44,796 nucleotides of DNA from positions 1 to 44,796 of the forward strand of contig NZ_JAACYW010000068.1 of NCBI RefSeq assembly GCF_015356825.1. The letters are read 5' to 3'. The notes beneath the pieces were generated by a model that had not been told where the DNA came from, did not search any database, and worked only from the letters and a program-made list of their open reading frames with translations. Below, in pieces: positions 23,801-34,484 of the stretch (the first letter of the stretch is position 1; every line of letters starts with the position of its first letter). Source of the stretch: Catenulispora rubra. GTDB taxonomy: Bacteria; Actinomycetota; Actinomycetes; Streptomycetales; Catenulisporaceae. The translations under genes and the position numbers were made by a program.

Positions 23801-26800
23801 CTTCGCTATCGGCGGCGACAGCATCCGCTCCATCCAAGTCGTGGCGCGCGCCCGGACGCGCGGAGTCGAGATCACCACGCGGGAGGTCTTCGAGCGCCGC
23901 TCGGTGGCCCGCCTCGCAGAGCTCGTCGAGGGTCGGGCGGATCAGGAGCGTGCGACGCTGCCCGAGCTGCCCGGCGGCGGCGTCGGCTGGGCACCGCTCC
24001 CGCCGACCGCAGCCCACGTGCTCGCGCGCGGTGGCGGCATCGGCCGGTTCTGCATGTCGATGCTGCTGAATCTGCCGGCGGAGGCCGACCGGGCCAGTCT
24101 GGTCGCGGCGTTGCAAGCGCTGCTGGACCGGCACGACGCACTGCGCTCCCGGCTCGACCGCGATCGGCCGGGCCTGTGGATGGAACCGGTCGGGGCGGTG
24201 GCGGCCGACGCGCTGCTGCGCACGGTCGTCGGCTCCGAGGCCGACGTGCAGGCCGAGCTGGACGCGGCCGCGGGCCGTCTGGACCCTGACACCGGCGTCA
24301 TGGCGCAATTCGTCTGGTTCACCTCCGGCCCCGGCGCCGACCGGTTGCTCATCGTGCTGCACCACCTGGTCGTCGACGGCGTGTCGTGGCGGATTCTGCT
24401 GCCGGACCTGGTCTCGGCCTGGCGCCGGGTCCGCGAGGGCGGCCCGGCCGAGCCGGCGATCACAGGCACTTCTCTGCGGCGTTGGACGCACGCCCTGGCC
24501 GACGAGGCAGCAGGCGCGCAGCGTGCCGCCGAACTGCCGGTCTGGCAGGGCATCCTGGCCGGGGACGAGCCGCTGCTCGGCGCGCGGGACCTGGATCCGG
24601 CGCGCGATGTCGCGGCGACCGTGGACACCGTCCGCGTCGAGGTGCCGGCTGACGTCACGCGGGTCCTGCTGGACACGCTGCCCGCGGTGTTCCGCGCCGG
24701 CGTCGACGACGGGCTGCTGACCGCGCTCGCGCTGGCGGTGGCGCAGTGGCGCCAGGCGCGCGGCCGGGCCCGGTCCTCGACCCTGGTCCGGCTGGAAGGG
24801 CACGGCCGGGAAGAGCATCTGGTCCCCGGCGCGGACCTGTCCGGCACGGCCGGCTGGTTCACCGCGATGTTCCCGGTCCGGCTGGACCTGGACGGCGTCG
24901 ACCTGGCCGAGGCCTTCGCCGGCGGTCCGGCGGCCGGGCGGGCGCTCAAGGCGGTCAAGGAACAACGGGTGGCGGTGCCGGACAACGGCCTGGGCTACGG
25001 GCTGCTCCGGTACCTCAACAGCGAGACCGGCGCCGTCCTGGCCGGGGAGCGCGAACCGCGGATCGGCTTCAACTACCTGGGCAAGGCCTCCGGCGCGGAC
25101 CTACCGGGCGAGCTGCGGGACCTGGGCTGGAACGGGGACGACGCGCAGGACCTGATCGCCGCCCCCGACGCCGACATGCCGGTGCTGTCGGAGCTGGAGA
25201 TCAACACCGTGGCCGTCGCCACCGCCGGGGCGGACGTCCTGACCGCGTACTTCGGCTTCGCCACCGGAGTGCTGTCGCGCGAGGAGGTCAGCGAGCTGGC
25301 CGGGCTGTGGGTGCGGGCGCTGACCGCGCTGGCCCGGCACGCCGCCGCTCCCGGAGCCGGCGGGCTGACTCCCGGCGACGCGCCGCTGATCCCGGTGCGC
25401 CAGCAGGAGATCGAGACCTGGGAGAGCCGCTTCGGCCCGCTGACCACGTTGTGGCCGCTGACCCCGGTGCAGGCCGGGATCCTGTTCCACGCCAAGCAGG
25501 CCGAGGCGGGATTCGACCCGTACCACATCCAGATGGCCTTCCAGCTGTCCGGAAGGGTCGAGTCGGAACGGATGCGCCGCGCCGGGCAGGCGCTGCTGGA
25601 CCGCCACCTCGGCCTGCGCGCGGCGTTCGCCGACCGGACCGACGGCGACGTGGCGCAGGTGATCCCCGAGAAGGTGACCCTGCCGTGGCAGCACCTTGAC
25701 CTCAGTGCCCTCGGCGAGACGGAGCGCACTGAGGCCTTCGAGCGCTTCCTGGCCCGGGACCGGACCGCCTACTTCGATCCCGGGGCCCCGCCGCTGTTCC
25801 GGCTGGCCCTGGCCGAGCTGGCGCCGGACCGGGCCGAGCTGGTCCTGACCTTCCACCACCTGCTGTTCGACGGCTGGTCGACGCCGCTGCTGATGGAAGA
25901 CCTGCTGTTGCTCTACGCCGCCGGCGGCGAGCCGTCCGGGCTGTCCCGGCCCGGCGACCCCGGCGCGTTCCTGGCCTGGCTCGCCCGGCAGGACCGGCAG
26001 GAGGCGGCCCGGGTCTGGGCCGAAGAGCTCGACGGGCTCGAAGGGCCGACGCTGCTGGTCCCGGACGCCGCGGGCGCCGACGGCGGGGGCCGCGACGAGG
26101 TCGCCGTCACGCTGCGCCCGGAGGAGGCCCAGGACCTGGTCCGGCGCGCCGCAGAGCTCGGCGTCACCGTCAACAGCCTGGTCCAGGGCGCGTGGGCGCT
26201 GCTGCTCAGCCTGCTCACCGGCCGCCAGGACGTGGTGTTCGGGGCCACGGTCTCGGGCCGGCCGCCCGCGGTGCCGGACGTCGAGTCGATGGTCGGGATG
26301 TTCATCAACACCGTGCCGGTCCGGGTGCGGCACGCGCCCGGCGACACCTTCGCCGAGGTCGTCACCCGGCTCCAGGGCCGGCAGGCGGCGCTCGCGGAGT
26401 ACCACCACCACGGGCTCGCGGACATCCAGCAGGCGGCCGGCGTGCCGGCGCTGTTCGACACGCTGGTCGTCTTCGAGTCCTACCCGATCGACCGCGAGGG
26501 GCTGTCCGCCGCCGGCGAGGCCGCGGACGGGATCACCTTCACCGGCTTCCGGCCCTTCGCGGGCAACAACTACCCGCTGTCGCTGATGGCGGGGATCGGC
26601 GAACACCTCGAACTCGCTTTGCAGTACGCGCCGGGGGTCGTCGACCGGGACACCGCCGAGACGTGCGCGACCCGCCTCGTCGGCATCCTGCGCCGGATGG
26701 CGGCCGGTCTCGACGGCACCGTCGCGCACGTCGACGTCCTGACCCCGGCCGAACGCGACTGGCTGCTCGGCGACCTGAGCCACCCGGCGCTGCGGTCCGC

Positions 26801-28640
26801 CGACACCACGCTCGTCGAACGCTTCGAGGCGCAGGCGGCGCAGAGCCCTGACGCGGTCGCCGTGGTGGCCGCGGGCGCCTCGCTCACCTACGCCGAACTG
26901 GACGCGCGCGCCGAACAGCTCGCCGCCCGCCTGGTCGCGCGCGCCGTGGGTCCGGAAGCGCTGGTCAGCGTGGTCCTGCCGCGCGACCTGACCATGGTCG
27001 TGGCGCTGCTGGGCATCCTGAAGGCCGGCGGAGCCTATCTGCCGGTGGATCCCGCGTTCGCCCGCGCCCGGCTGCCGCAGATCCTGCCCGGGGCGCGGCC
27101 GCACCTGGTCCTGGTGGACGCCGACACCCGCGGGCTCGTCCCGGAGACGGACATCCCCGTCCTGGTCTTGGACGACCTGCTCGGCGCGCCCGCCGAGGAG
27201 ACTGCGAGCGCTGAGAACCCCGATAGCCCTGATAGCCCTGATAGCCCTGCGACACCGCGGCGCAAGGCCGGACCCCACAACCTGGCCTTCGTCGTCTACA
27301 CCTCCGGCTCCACCGGCGTGCCGAAGGGCGTGGGCATCGCCCACACCACGGTCGTGGCCGCCGTGGACACCATGGTCGCGCAGGCTGGGATGACTCGTGG
27401 GACCGGGACCGGGACCGGGACCGGCTCGGGCCGGCGGATCCTGCTCGCCGCCTCCTTCGGGTTCGACGTCGCCACCTTCGAGTTGTTCGCCGCGCTCACC
27501 ACCGGCGGCGGCGTCGAGATCGTGCGCGACGTGCTGGAGCTGACCGACCGCGACAGCTGGGACGTCGACGTGGCCTGCCCGGTGCCCTCGGCCTGGGCCG
27601 AACTCGTCGACCAGCTCGGCGACCGCCTCCGGCCCACCGCGCTGAACTTCTCCGGGGAGGTGCTGACCCCGGCGCTGGCCGACCGGGTGCGTTCGCTGTG
27701 GCCCGACATCCGGGTCATCAACAGCTACGGCCCCAGCGAGACCTTCTACGCCACCGCGCACCTGCTCGGCCCCGACCGGAAGTACGAGCCGGACGTGCCG
27801 ATCGGCCGGCCCTTCGCCGGTGTGCGCGCCTACATCCTCGGGCCGGGCCTGACCCTGCTGCCGCCCGGCACCGCCGGCGAGCTCTACCTCGCCGGCGCCG
27901 GACGCGGCTATGTCAACCAGGCCGCGCTGACCGCCGAGCGCTTCGTCGCCGACCCCTTCGGGCCGCCCGGCAGCCGGATGTACCGCACCGGCGACCTGGC
28001 GAGCCTGTCCGCCGACGGCGAACTGCACCATCTGGGCCGGATCGACAACCAGGTGAAGATCCGCGGCTACCGGATCGAGCCCGGCGAGGTGGCGGCCGCG
28101 CTGACCGCGCACCCGGAGGTGGCTCAGGCGGCCGTGGTGCTCCGGGACAACGGCGGCGCGCGCTACCTGGCGGCGTACCTGGTGCCCCCACCCGGCGCAG
28201 CCGTCCCCGACGCCGGCCGGCTGCGCGAGCACCTGGCCGAGCGGCTGCCCGACTACATGGTCCCGGCCGCGTTCGTGCCGCTGGACCGGCTGCCGCTGTC
28301 GCCCAACGGCAAGCTCGACCACCGCCGGCTGCCGGTCCCCGAAGTCACTCCCACCACCGCCTACCGGGCGCCCCGCACGCCCCGCGAGGAAGGCCTGTGC
28401 CGGCTGTTCGCCGAGGTGCTCGGGGTCGAGCGGGTCGGCGTCGACGACGTCTTCTTCGCGCTCGGCGGGCACTCCCTGCTGGCCGCCCGGCTGATCACCC
28501 GGGCCCGGGCCGATCTGGGCATTGAGATCCCCATCCGCACGATCTTCGATCTGCCGACGGTGTCCGCGCTCGCCGCGTGGACCGAGAAGTCCGCGGTTCC
28601 CGTTCGTCCCCGCATGCGCAAGATGACTGTTGAGGAGTGA
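20808..28640 (+). CDS. NRPS dimodule C-A-PCP-E-C-A-PCP (NRPS3)
   Basis: 2610 aa with the same layout as NRPS2. C1 (HHVASDG, H130), A1 461-960 (K628, A10 K952), PCP1 (S1005, GGDSI), epimerase 1056-1520 (HHLVVDGVSW at H1185, EGHGRE, IGFNYLG), C2 from 1545 (HHLLFDG, H1683), A2 2005-2510 (K2173, K2502), PCP2 (S2556). Hand-read codes: A1 D V F S V F A Y A with A5 AYGQTES; A2 D V F C L F S Y A with SYGPSET. A1 is thus close to NRPS2 A1, suggesting similar D residues at positions 2 and 4. The reading frame is open upstream to 17394, but ATG 20808 overlaps the NRPS2 stop, has GGAGGAGG before it, and starts at the C-domain MTPLSFAQSRLWF. Two short repeats lie in the A2 domain. Residues 4 (D) and 5 are expected. 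Confidence 0.96.
27222..27248 (+). repeat. 9-bp in-frame tandem repeat, 3 units
   Basis: GATAGCCCT repeats three times (27222-27230, 27231-27239, 27240-27248), preceded by the diverged unit GAGAACCCC. It encodes D-S-P units in the loop before core A3 of the NRPS3 A2 domain. Confidence 0.9.
27399..27422 (+). repeat. 6-bp in-frame tandem repeat, 4 units
   Basis: GGGACC occurs four times, encoding G-T repeats in a surface loop between A3 and A4 of the NRPS3 A2 domain. Confidence 0.9.
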
Positions 28641-28644
28641 CCCG

Positions 28645-31600
28645 ATGATTCCGCTTTCGTACGCACAACGCCGCATGTGGCTGACGAACCAGTTGGAGAA
28701 CAAGGCCGAGACCTACAACATCTCCCCGCTGTTCCGCCTGACCGGTCGGTTGGACGCCACCGCGATGGTCGCGGCGGTCAACGACGTGGTCGACCGGCAC
28801 GAGACCCTGCGCACCCGCTACGTGACCGGTGACGACGACGAGCCCTACCAGCAGATCCTGCCGGCCGGACAGGGGCTGGTCGAGGCACCGGTGGCGGACG
28901 TCGCGCCCGAGGACCTGCCGGCCCTGGTCGCCGCGGCCATCGCGCACCACTACGACCTGGCGACCGACATCCCGCTCCGGGTGCACCTGTACCGCTGCGG
29001 CCCGGAGGACCACGCCCTGCTCCTGGTCATCCACCACATAGCCGCCGACGGCGTTTCCGGCGGGGTGCTGGCCCGGGACCTGTTCGCCGCCTACGCGGCC
29101 CGTCTGGACGGCGCGGCGCCGGAGTGGGCGCCGCTGGAGGTGCAGTACAAGGACTACACGCTGTGGCAGCGCGAACTGCTCGGCGACGTGACGGATCCGG
29201 CCAGCCTGGCCGCACGGCAGGCCGCCTACTGGCGCACCGAGCTCGAAGGCGTGCCCCAGCCGCTCAGCCTCCCGGTGGACCGCCCGCGGCCCGAGGAGCG
29301 CAGCACGCGCGGCGACACCGTCCGGATCGAGCTCGATCCCGACGTCTCGGCCCGGCTGGTCCGGCTGGCCGACGAGCTCGGCGTGACCATGTCGATGGTC
29401 ATGCAGGCGGGCCTGGCGGTGCTGTTGGGCAAGCTCGGCGGCGGCGAGGACATCACGCTCGGCGGCCCGATCGCCGGACGGACCGACGAGGCGCTGAACG
29501 ACCTGGTGGGATTCTTCGTCAACACCCAGGTGCTGCGGGTCGACCTGTCGGGCGACCCGACGTTCGCCGATCTGCTGGCGCGGGTGCGGGAGAAGTCGCT
29601 GGCCGCCTACGAGCACCAGGACCTGCCGTTCGACATGCTGGTCGAGCTGATCAACCCGAACCGTTCGGCCGCCTACCAGCCGCTGTTCCAGGTGATGTTC
29701 GCCTGGCAGAACTGGGACAAGACGGTCTACGAGCTGACCGGGCTCGAGGTGGGGTTCGAGCAGCACCTGGTCCAGGCCACCATCTCCGACCTGTTCCTGA
29801 GCATGACCATGGACGAATCGGGCACGGCGTGGGGCGACCTGATGTACGCCACCCAGCTGTTCGACCGGGAGACCGCCGAGGCGATCGCGGCCCGGTTCGG
29901 ACGGGTCATGGAGCAGCTGGCGGCCGATCCGCGGGCGCCGATCGGCACGGTCGACGTGCTCGCGCGCACCGAGCGCGACTGGCTGCTGCGGGGGATCAAC
30001 GACACGGCGCACCCGGTGCCCGCCGGCACTCTGCCGGACGCGTTCGAGGCCCAGGTCCTGCGCGACCCGGACCGTCCGGCGGTGATCGGCGAACAGGAGA
30101 CGCTGACCTACCGGGAGCTCGACCGGCGCGCCAACCGGCTGGCGCACTGGCTCATCGAGCGCGGTGCCGGACCGGAGCAGCTGGTCGCGGTGCGTCTGCC
30201 CCGCTCGCCCGAGCTGGTGGTGGCCATCTACGCGGTGGTCAAGGCCGGCGCCGCCTACGTCCCGGTGGACATCGAGGCACCCGATGACCGGGTGCGGCAG
30301 CTGCTGGACGGCGCCGCGCCGCTGCTGGTCCTGGACGAGACCCTGCCGGACGTCTCGGCGTATCCGGACTCGAATCCCGAGCGTGTCCTGTCGCCGGACA
30401 ACGCCGCGTACGTGATCTACACCTCGGGCTCGACCGGCGGCCCCAAGGGGGTGCAGGTGTCGCACCGGTCGATCATGAACCACCTCGCGTGGGTGCTGGC
30501 GTACTTCGGCGTCACGGCCGAGGACCGGTTCCTGCTGAGCTCCTCGACGAGCTTCGACGCCTCGGTGCCGGAGTTGTTCGCCCAGTTCCAGGTCGGCGCC
30601 GCCGTCGTCGTCGCCCGCGAGGGCGGGCGCCGGGAGCCGGCCTATCTCGCCGAGCTGATCCAGCGGGAAGGCGTGACCGGCGCGTTCTTCGTGCCCTCCC
30701 TGCTCGACGCCTTCCTCGGCGAGCCGGAGGCGAAGAAGTGCACCAGCCTGCGCTGGATGGAGGTCGTCGGCGAGGCGTTCCCGCCGGTGCTCGCGAACAC
30801 GATCGCGGAGGTGCTGCCCGGCTGCGAGATCTACAACTGCTACGGTCCGACAGAGACCACCGTGGAGGTCACCGCACACCGGCACGTGCCCGGTGCCGAC
30901 CGGGTGCCGATCGGCAGCCCGATCTGGAACACCCAGGCCTACGTCCTGGACGAGACGCTGCGTCCGGTCGCGCCCGGAGTCCCCGGCGAGCTGTACCTGG
31001 CCGGCGCCGGGGTTTGCCGGGGCTACCTCGGACACACCGCGCTGACCGCGCAGCGGTTCGTCGCCTGCCCCTTCGGCGGGCCCGGCGCCCGGATGTACCG
31101 GAGCGGCGACGTCGTGCGCTGGAACCGGGACGGCGCCCTGGAGTACATCGGCCGCACCGACTTCCAGGTGAAGCTGCGCGGGATCCGCATCGAGCTGGGC
31201 GAGATCGAGAACGTGCTCGCCGGCCACCCCGCGGTGGCCCGGGCGGCGGTGGTGGTGCACGAGAACGGACGGGGCGACAAGAGTCTGGCGGCCTACGTCG
31301 TGCCGGATCCGGAGGCCGCGACGGCCGCCGCCGGCGAGCAGGTGGACGAGTGGCGCGACGTCTACGCCGACATGTACGCCGACGTCCACGCCGAAGCCGG
31401 CGAGCCGGCCCGGGGCGAGGACTTCCGGGGCTGGATATCCAGCTACACCGGCGAGCCGATTCCGCTGGAGCAGATGCGTCCGTGGCGGGACGCGGCGGTG
31501 GCGCAGGTTCTGCGTTTCGCGCCGCGGCGGGTCCTGGAGATCGGTGTCGGTTCGGGACTGCTGCTGGCCGGGATCGTCGATTCCGTCGACGAGTACTGGG

Positions 31601-33642
31601 GCACCGATTTCTCGGCCCCGGCGGTCGACAGGCTGCGCGCGCACCTGGACCAGACACCTCACGGCGACCGGGTCCGACTCGGCGTCCAGGCGGCCGACGA
31701 CGTCACCGGACTGCCGCCGGGCGGCTTCGACACGGTACTGATCAACTCCGTCGTGCAGTACTTCCCGAGCGCCGCGTACCTGGACCGGGTTCTGAGTCAG
31801 GCCCTGGATCTGTTGGCCCCCGGCGGCCGGCTGATCGTCGGCGACGTCCGCAACGCCCGGACCCTGCGGCTGCTGCTGACGGCGGTCCAGCGGACGGCCC
31901 AGCCGTACGCCTCGGCCGAGGAGATCAGGTCCCTGGTGGAACAGGCGCTGCTCACCGAGCGCGAGCTGGTGATCGCGCCGGAGTGGTTCGCCGGCTGGGC
32001 CGCCGAGCACGGGCTCGGCGTCGACATCCGGTTGAAGTCCGGCCGGGCGCACAACGAGCTGACGCGACACCGCTATGAAGTCGTCCTGTCCAAGGACCCG
32101 GCCGCTGAGATCGACCTCGCCGGGGTGCCGGCGCTGCGGTGGGGCCGGGAGGTGTCCGGTCTGGCCGGTCTGGCCGATGAGCTCGACCGGCTCGAGCGGC
32201 TCGACGGGACCGGAGCCGGACCGGTGCGGGTGAGCGGGATCCCCAACGCCCGGCTGGCGGCCGAGGCGGATACGGCGGTCTCCGTCGGCTCGTGGCGTCG
32301 GCCCCCGCTGTCCGGCGCGCCATTGGATCCTGAGGACTTCGCCGAGTGGGCGCGGCAGCGGGGGTTCGAGCCGGTTCTGACGTGGTCCGGCGATGCGGAC
32401 CACGGTTTCGACGCGGTGCTGCTGCCCGCGTCGCAGGCCGGGGGGCAGGTCCGAGGAGGATTCGTTCCGGGCTCCGCGGCGGGGCGCACCTGGACGAACA
32501 CGCCCGTGCTCGGCACCCGGATCGGTCCGCTGCTGGCCGAGCTGCCCGGCTATCTGCGGGAGCGGCTGCCGAGCTACATGGTCCCGGGTTCGGTGATCGC
32601 GCTGTCGGAGCTGCCGCTGAACGCAGCCGGCAAACTCGACCGGCGCGCGCTGTCGACGGAACGTGTGGTCGCTCGCGGCGGGGAGCCGCGCAACGTCTTC
32701 GAGGAGAAGCTGTGCGCCCTGTACAGCGAAGTCCTTGGCGTGGAGAACGTGGGGATCGAGGACGACTTCTTCGTCCTCGGCGGGCATTCGCTGCTGGCCA
32801 CCCGCCTCAGTTCCCGCATCCACAAGGTCCTGGGGATCGAGGTGCCGCTGCGGACGATCGTCCGGTACCCCACGGTGGCCGAGCTGGCGGCGCTGATGCT
32901 CAACGGCGCCATCCTCGGCGACGACCTCGACCCGTACGCTCCGGTGCTGCCTCTGCACGACGACCCCGGAACCGGCAAGAAGCCGGTGTGGTTCCTGCAC
33001 GGCGGCGGCGGCCTGGGCTGGGTGTACTTCTCCTTCGCGCCGTACGTCGAGGACCGTCCGGCCTACGCCATCCAGTCCCGCGGCTGCAACGGCACCGACC
33101 CGGTGGCCGAGTCGGTGGAGCAGATGGTCGAGGACTACCTCGACCTGATCGTCGGCATCCAGCCCGAGGGCCCCTACAACCTGGTCGGCTGGTCCCTGAG
33201 CGGCCCGGTGGTGCACGCCCTGGCCGTCGCCATGGACGAGCGCGGGTACGAGGTGGGCCTGTTGGCGGTGCTGGACGCCATGCCGTCGATCGGTTTCAAG
33301 GACCTGGGCGCTCTGGACCCGGTGGCCTACCGCAAGGAGGTCGAGCAGTTCGTCAGCGACTTCATGAACCCCGAGAGCATCAGCGGCCTGCTGGACGCCA
33401 TGGGCCGGGTCGGGGCCAACAACCGGTCGGTGATGAAGGAGTTCGACTCACCCGTCTACCGCGGCGACATGCTCTACTTCAACGCCAAACAGGGCAAGGA
33501 GGCGGGCTCGTGGGCGCATTACTGGCGGGAGCACATCCTGGGCACCATCGAGGAGTTCGACGTGGATTCCACCCACGAGTACATGCACATGCCCAAACCC
33601 GCTGCCCAGGTGATGCGGGTCATCGTGCCGCGGCTGGTCTGA
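28645..33642 (+). CDS. Terminal NRPS module C-A-NMT-PCP-TE (NRPS4)
   Basis: 1665 aa. C domain 1-430 (HHIAADG, H130); A domain from 463, with core A8 (GRTDFQVKLRGIRIELGEIE) at 836. An N-methyltransferase follows at about 895-1150, inserted between A8 and A10 as in other N-methylating modules; its SAM motif is VLEIGVGSGLLL at 963. A10 carries K1330. PCP serine is S1382 (GGHSLL). A thioesterase fills 1430-1665, with nucleophile S1517 in GWSLSG and a likely histidine in THEYMHMPKP. Hand-read code D A P F M V C V E, related to NRPS2 A2. ATG 28645 follows GAGGAG and lies 4 nt after the NRPS3 stop. It should add an N-methyl residue and release the chain by hydrolysis or cyclisation. Confidence 0.96.
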   Translation: MIPLSYAQRRMWLTNQLENKAETYNISPLFRLTGRLDATAMVAAVNDVVDRHETLRTRYVTGDDDEPYQQILPAGQGLVEAPVADVAPEDLPALVAAAIAHHYDLATDIPLRVHLYRCGPEDHALLLVIHHIAADGVSGGVLARDLFAAYAARLDGAAPEWAPLEVQYKDYTLWQRELLGDVTDPASLAARQAAYWRTELEGVPQPLSLPVDRPRPEERSTRGDTVRIELDPDVSARLVRLADELGVTMSMVMQAGLAVLLGKLGGGEDITLGGPIAGRTDEALNDLVGFFVNTQVLRVDLSGDPTFADLLARVREKSLAAYEHQDLPFDMLVELINPNRSAAYQPLFQVMFAWQNWDKTVYELTGLEVGFEQHLVQATISDLFLSMTMDESGTAWGDLMYATQLFDRETAEAIAARFGRVMEQLAADPRAPIGTVDVLARTERDWLLRGINDTAHPVPAGTLPDAFEAQVLRDPDRPAVIGEQETLTYRELDRRANRLAHWLIERGAGPEQLVAVRLPRSPELVVAIYAVVKAGAAYVPVDIEAPDDRVRQLLDGAAPLLVLDETLPDVSAYPDSNPERVLSPDNAAYVIYTSGSTGGPKGVQVSHRSIMNHLAWVLAYFGVTAEDRFLLSSSTSFDASVPELFAQFQVGAAVVVAREGGRREPAYLAELIQREGVTGAFFVPSLLDAFLGEPEAKKCTSLRWMEVVGEAFPPVLANTIAEVLPGCEIYNCYGPTETTVEVTAHRHVPGADRVPIGSPIWNTQAYVLDETLRPVAPGVPGELYLAGAGVCRGYLGHTALTAQRFVACPFGGPGARMYRSGDVVRWNRDGALEYIGRTDFQVKLRGIRIELGEIENVLAGHPAVARAAVVVHENGRGDKSLAAYVVPDPEAATAAAGEQVDEWRDVYADMYADVHAEAGEPARGEDFRGWISSYTGEPIPLEQMRPWRDAAVAQVLRFAPRRVLEIGVGSGLLLAGIVDSVDEYWGTDFSAPAVDRLRAHLDQTPHGDRVRLGVQAADDVTGLPPGGFDTVLINSVVQYFPSAAYLDRVLSQALDLLAPGGRLIVGDVRNARTLRLLLTAVQRTAQPYASAEEIRSLVEQALLTERELVIAPEWFAGWAAEHGLGVDIRLKSGRAHNELTRHRYEVVLSKDPAAEIDLAGVPALRWGREVSGLAGLADELDRLERLDGTGAGPVRVSGIPNARLAAEADTAVSVGSWRRPPLSGAPLDPEDFAEWARQRGFEPVLTWSGDADHGFDAVLLPASQAGGQVRGGFVPGSAAGRTWTNTPVLGTRIGPLLAELPGYLRERLPSYMVPGSVIALSELPLNAAGKLDRRALSTERVVARGGEPRNVFEEKLCALYSEVLGVENVGIEDDFFVLGGHSLLATRLSSRIHKVLGIEVPLRTIVRYPTVAELAALMLNGAILGDDLDPYAPVLPLHDDPGTGKKPVWFLHGGGGLGWVYFSFAPYVEDRPAYAIQSRGCNGTDPVAESVEQMVEDYLDLIVGIQPEGPYNLVGWSLSGPVVHALAVAMDERGYEVGLLAVLDAMPSIGFKDLGALDPVAYRKEVEQFVSDFMNPESISGLLDAMGRVGANNRSVMKEFDSPVYRGDMLYFNAKQGKEAGSWAHYWREHILGTIEEFDVDSTHEYMHMPKPAAQVMRVIVPRLV

Positions 33643-33660
33643 GGATCGAGGGCGGCCGAG

Positions 33661-34392
33661 ATGACAGCGATGACGGCGATGACAGCGACACCGGCACTGG
33701 TGTGCGTGCCGTTCGCGGGGGCGGGGCCCTCGTTCTTCCACCCGTGGCGGGACCTCGCGGCCGGCCGGTGGCGGGTGCTCCCGGTCGAACTGCCGGGCCG
33801 GGAGCGGCGGATCCTGGAGACGCCGTACCGGAACGTGGTGGAGTCCGCGCTGAACTGTGTCGACGACGTCGTCGCAGGCCTGGGCGACGGGGAGTCCGTC
33901 CTGTTGTTCGGGCACAGCCTCGGCGCGGTGCTCGGGTACGAGCTGGCACACCTGCTCCTCGACCGTGACATCACGGTCGACGGTCTGGTCGTCAGCGGCT
34001 CGCCCGGACCGTGGACCCAGCGCGAGAGGCGGGCCACAGGCCTTCCCGACGAGGAGTTCCTGGTCCGGGTCGAGGAGTTCGCCGGCTTCCGGCACGAGGC
34101 CCTGGACCACCCGGAGATGCGCGACTTGATCCTCCCCGTGCTGCGGGCCGACTGCGAGATGCACGAGAACTACGTCCCGAGCCGGGACGATCCGCTGCCG
34201 GTCCCGATCTGCTCGGTGCGCGGGAGCTCCGACGGGCTGGTGACGGCGGAGGAGGCGCAGCAGTGGCAGAAGGCGACCACGGAAGCCTTCCGCTATGCGG
34301 AGTTCCCCGGCGATCACATGTATCTGGTGGACAGCGCCCGGGAAGTGCTGGACTTCATCGCCGGGGAGTTCGACCCCACCTCAGGGATCTGA
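33661..34392 (+). CDS. Type II thioesterase
   Basis: 243 aa free-standing alpha/beta hydrolase that typically clears wrongly loaded or stalled carriers in an NRPS line. The triad is visible: S86 in GHSLG, D191 in RGSSDGLV and H219 in GDHMYL. The oxyanion-side strand VCVPFAGAGPSFFHPW and the LPGRERR motif are typical of the RifR/GrsT group. It starts 18 nt after NRPS4 as the last gene of the operon and is followed by two hairpins. Three in-frame ATG codons (33661, 33670, 33679) arise from a 9-bp repeat (M-T-A), so the exact start is open; GAGGG fits the first. Confidence 0.94.
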   Translation: MTAMTAMTATPALVCVPFAGAGPSFFHPWRDLAAGRWRVLPVELPGRERRILETPYRNVVESALNCVDDVVAGLGDGESVLLFGHSLGAVLGYELAHLLLDRDITVDGLVVSGSPGPWTQRERRATGLPDEEFLVRVEEFAGFRHEALDHPEMRDLILPVLRADCEMHENYVPSRDDPLPVPICSVRGSSDGLVTAEEAQQWQKATTEAFRYAEFPGDHMYLVDSAREVLDFIAGEFDPTSGI

Positions 34393-34396
34393 GAAT

Positions 34397-34427
34397 CGGG
34401 GGCGAGTCATGATGTGATTCGCCCCCG
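34397..34427 (+). terminator. Hairpin after the type II thioesterase
   Basis: CGGGGGCGA (34397-34405) pairs with TCGCCCCCG (34419-34427) around a 13-nt loop, starting 4 nt after the thioesterase stop. It abuts the larger palindrome, forming a tandem terminator. Confidence 0.7.
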
Positions 34428-34484
34428 CCGGTGCATGAAAGAGCCCCCGAACACTAAGTGTTCGGGGGCTCTTTCATGCACCGG
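34428..34484. terminator. 57-nt perfect palindrome, bidirectional terminator
   Basis: Arms of 28 nt (34428-34455 and 34457-34484) pair without a mismatch around a single central A. The core is GAGCCCCCGAACACT with its complement, flanked by GAAAG/CTTTC. It lies between the plus-strand NRPS operon and the minus-strand pseudogene, so it can stop transcription from both sides. A perfect stem this long is unusual. Confidence 0.85.

Noticed and set aside
34428..34484. Insertion-sequence end
   Set aside because: No transposase fragment, target duplication or partner repeat was seen; a terminator explains it better.
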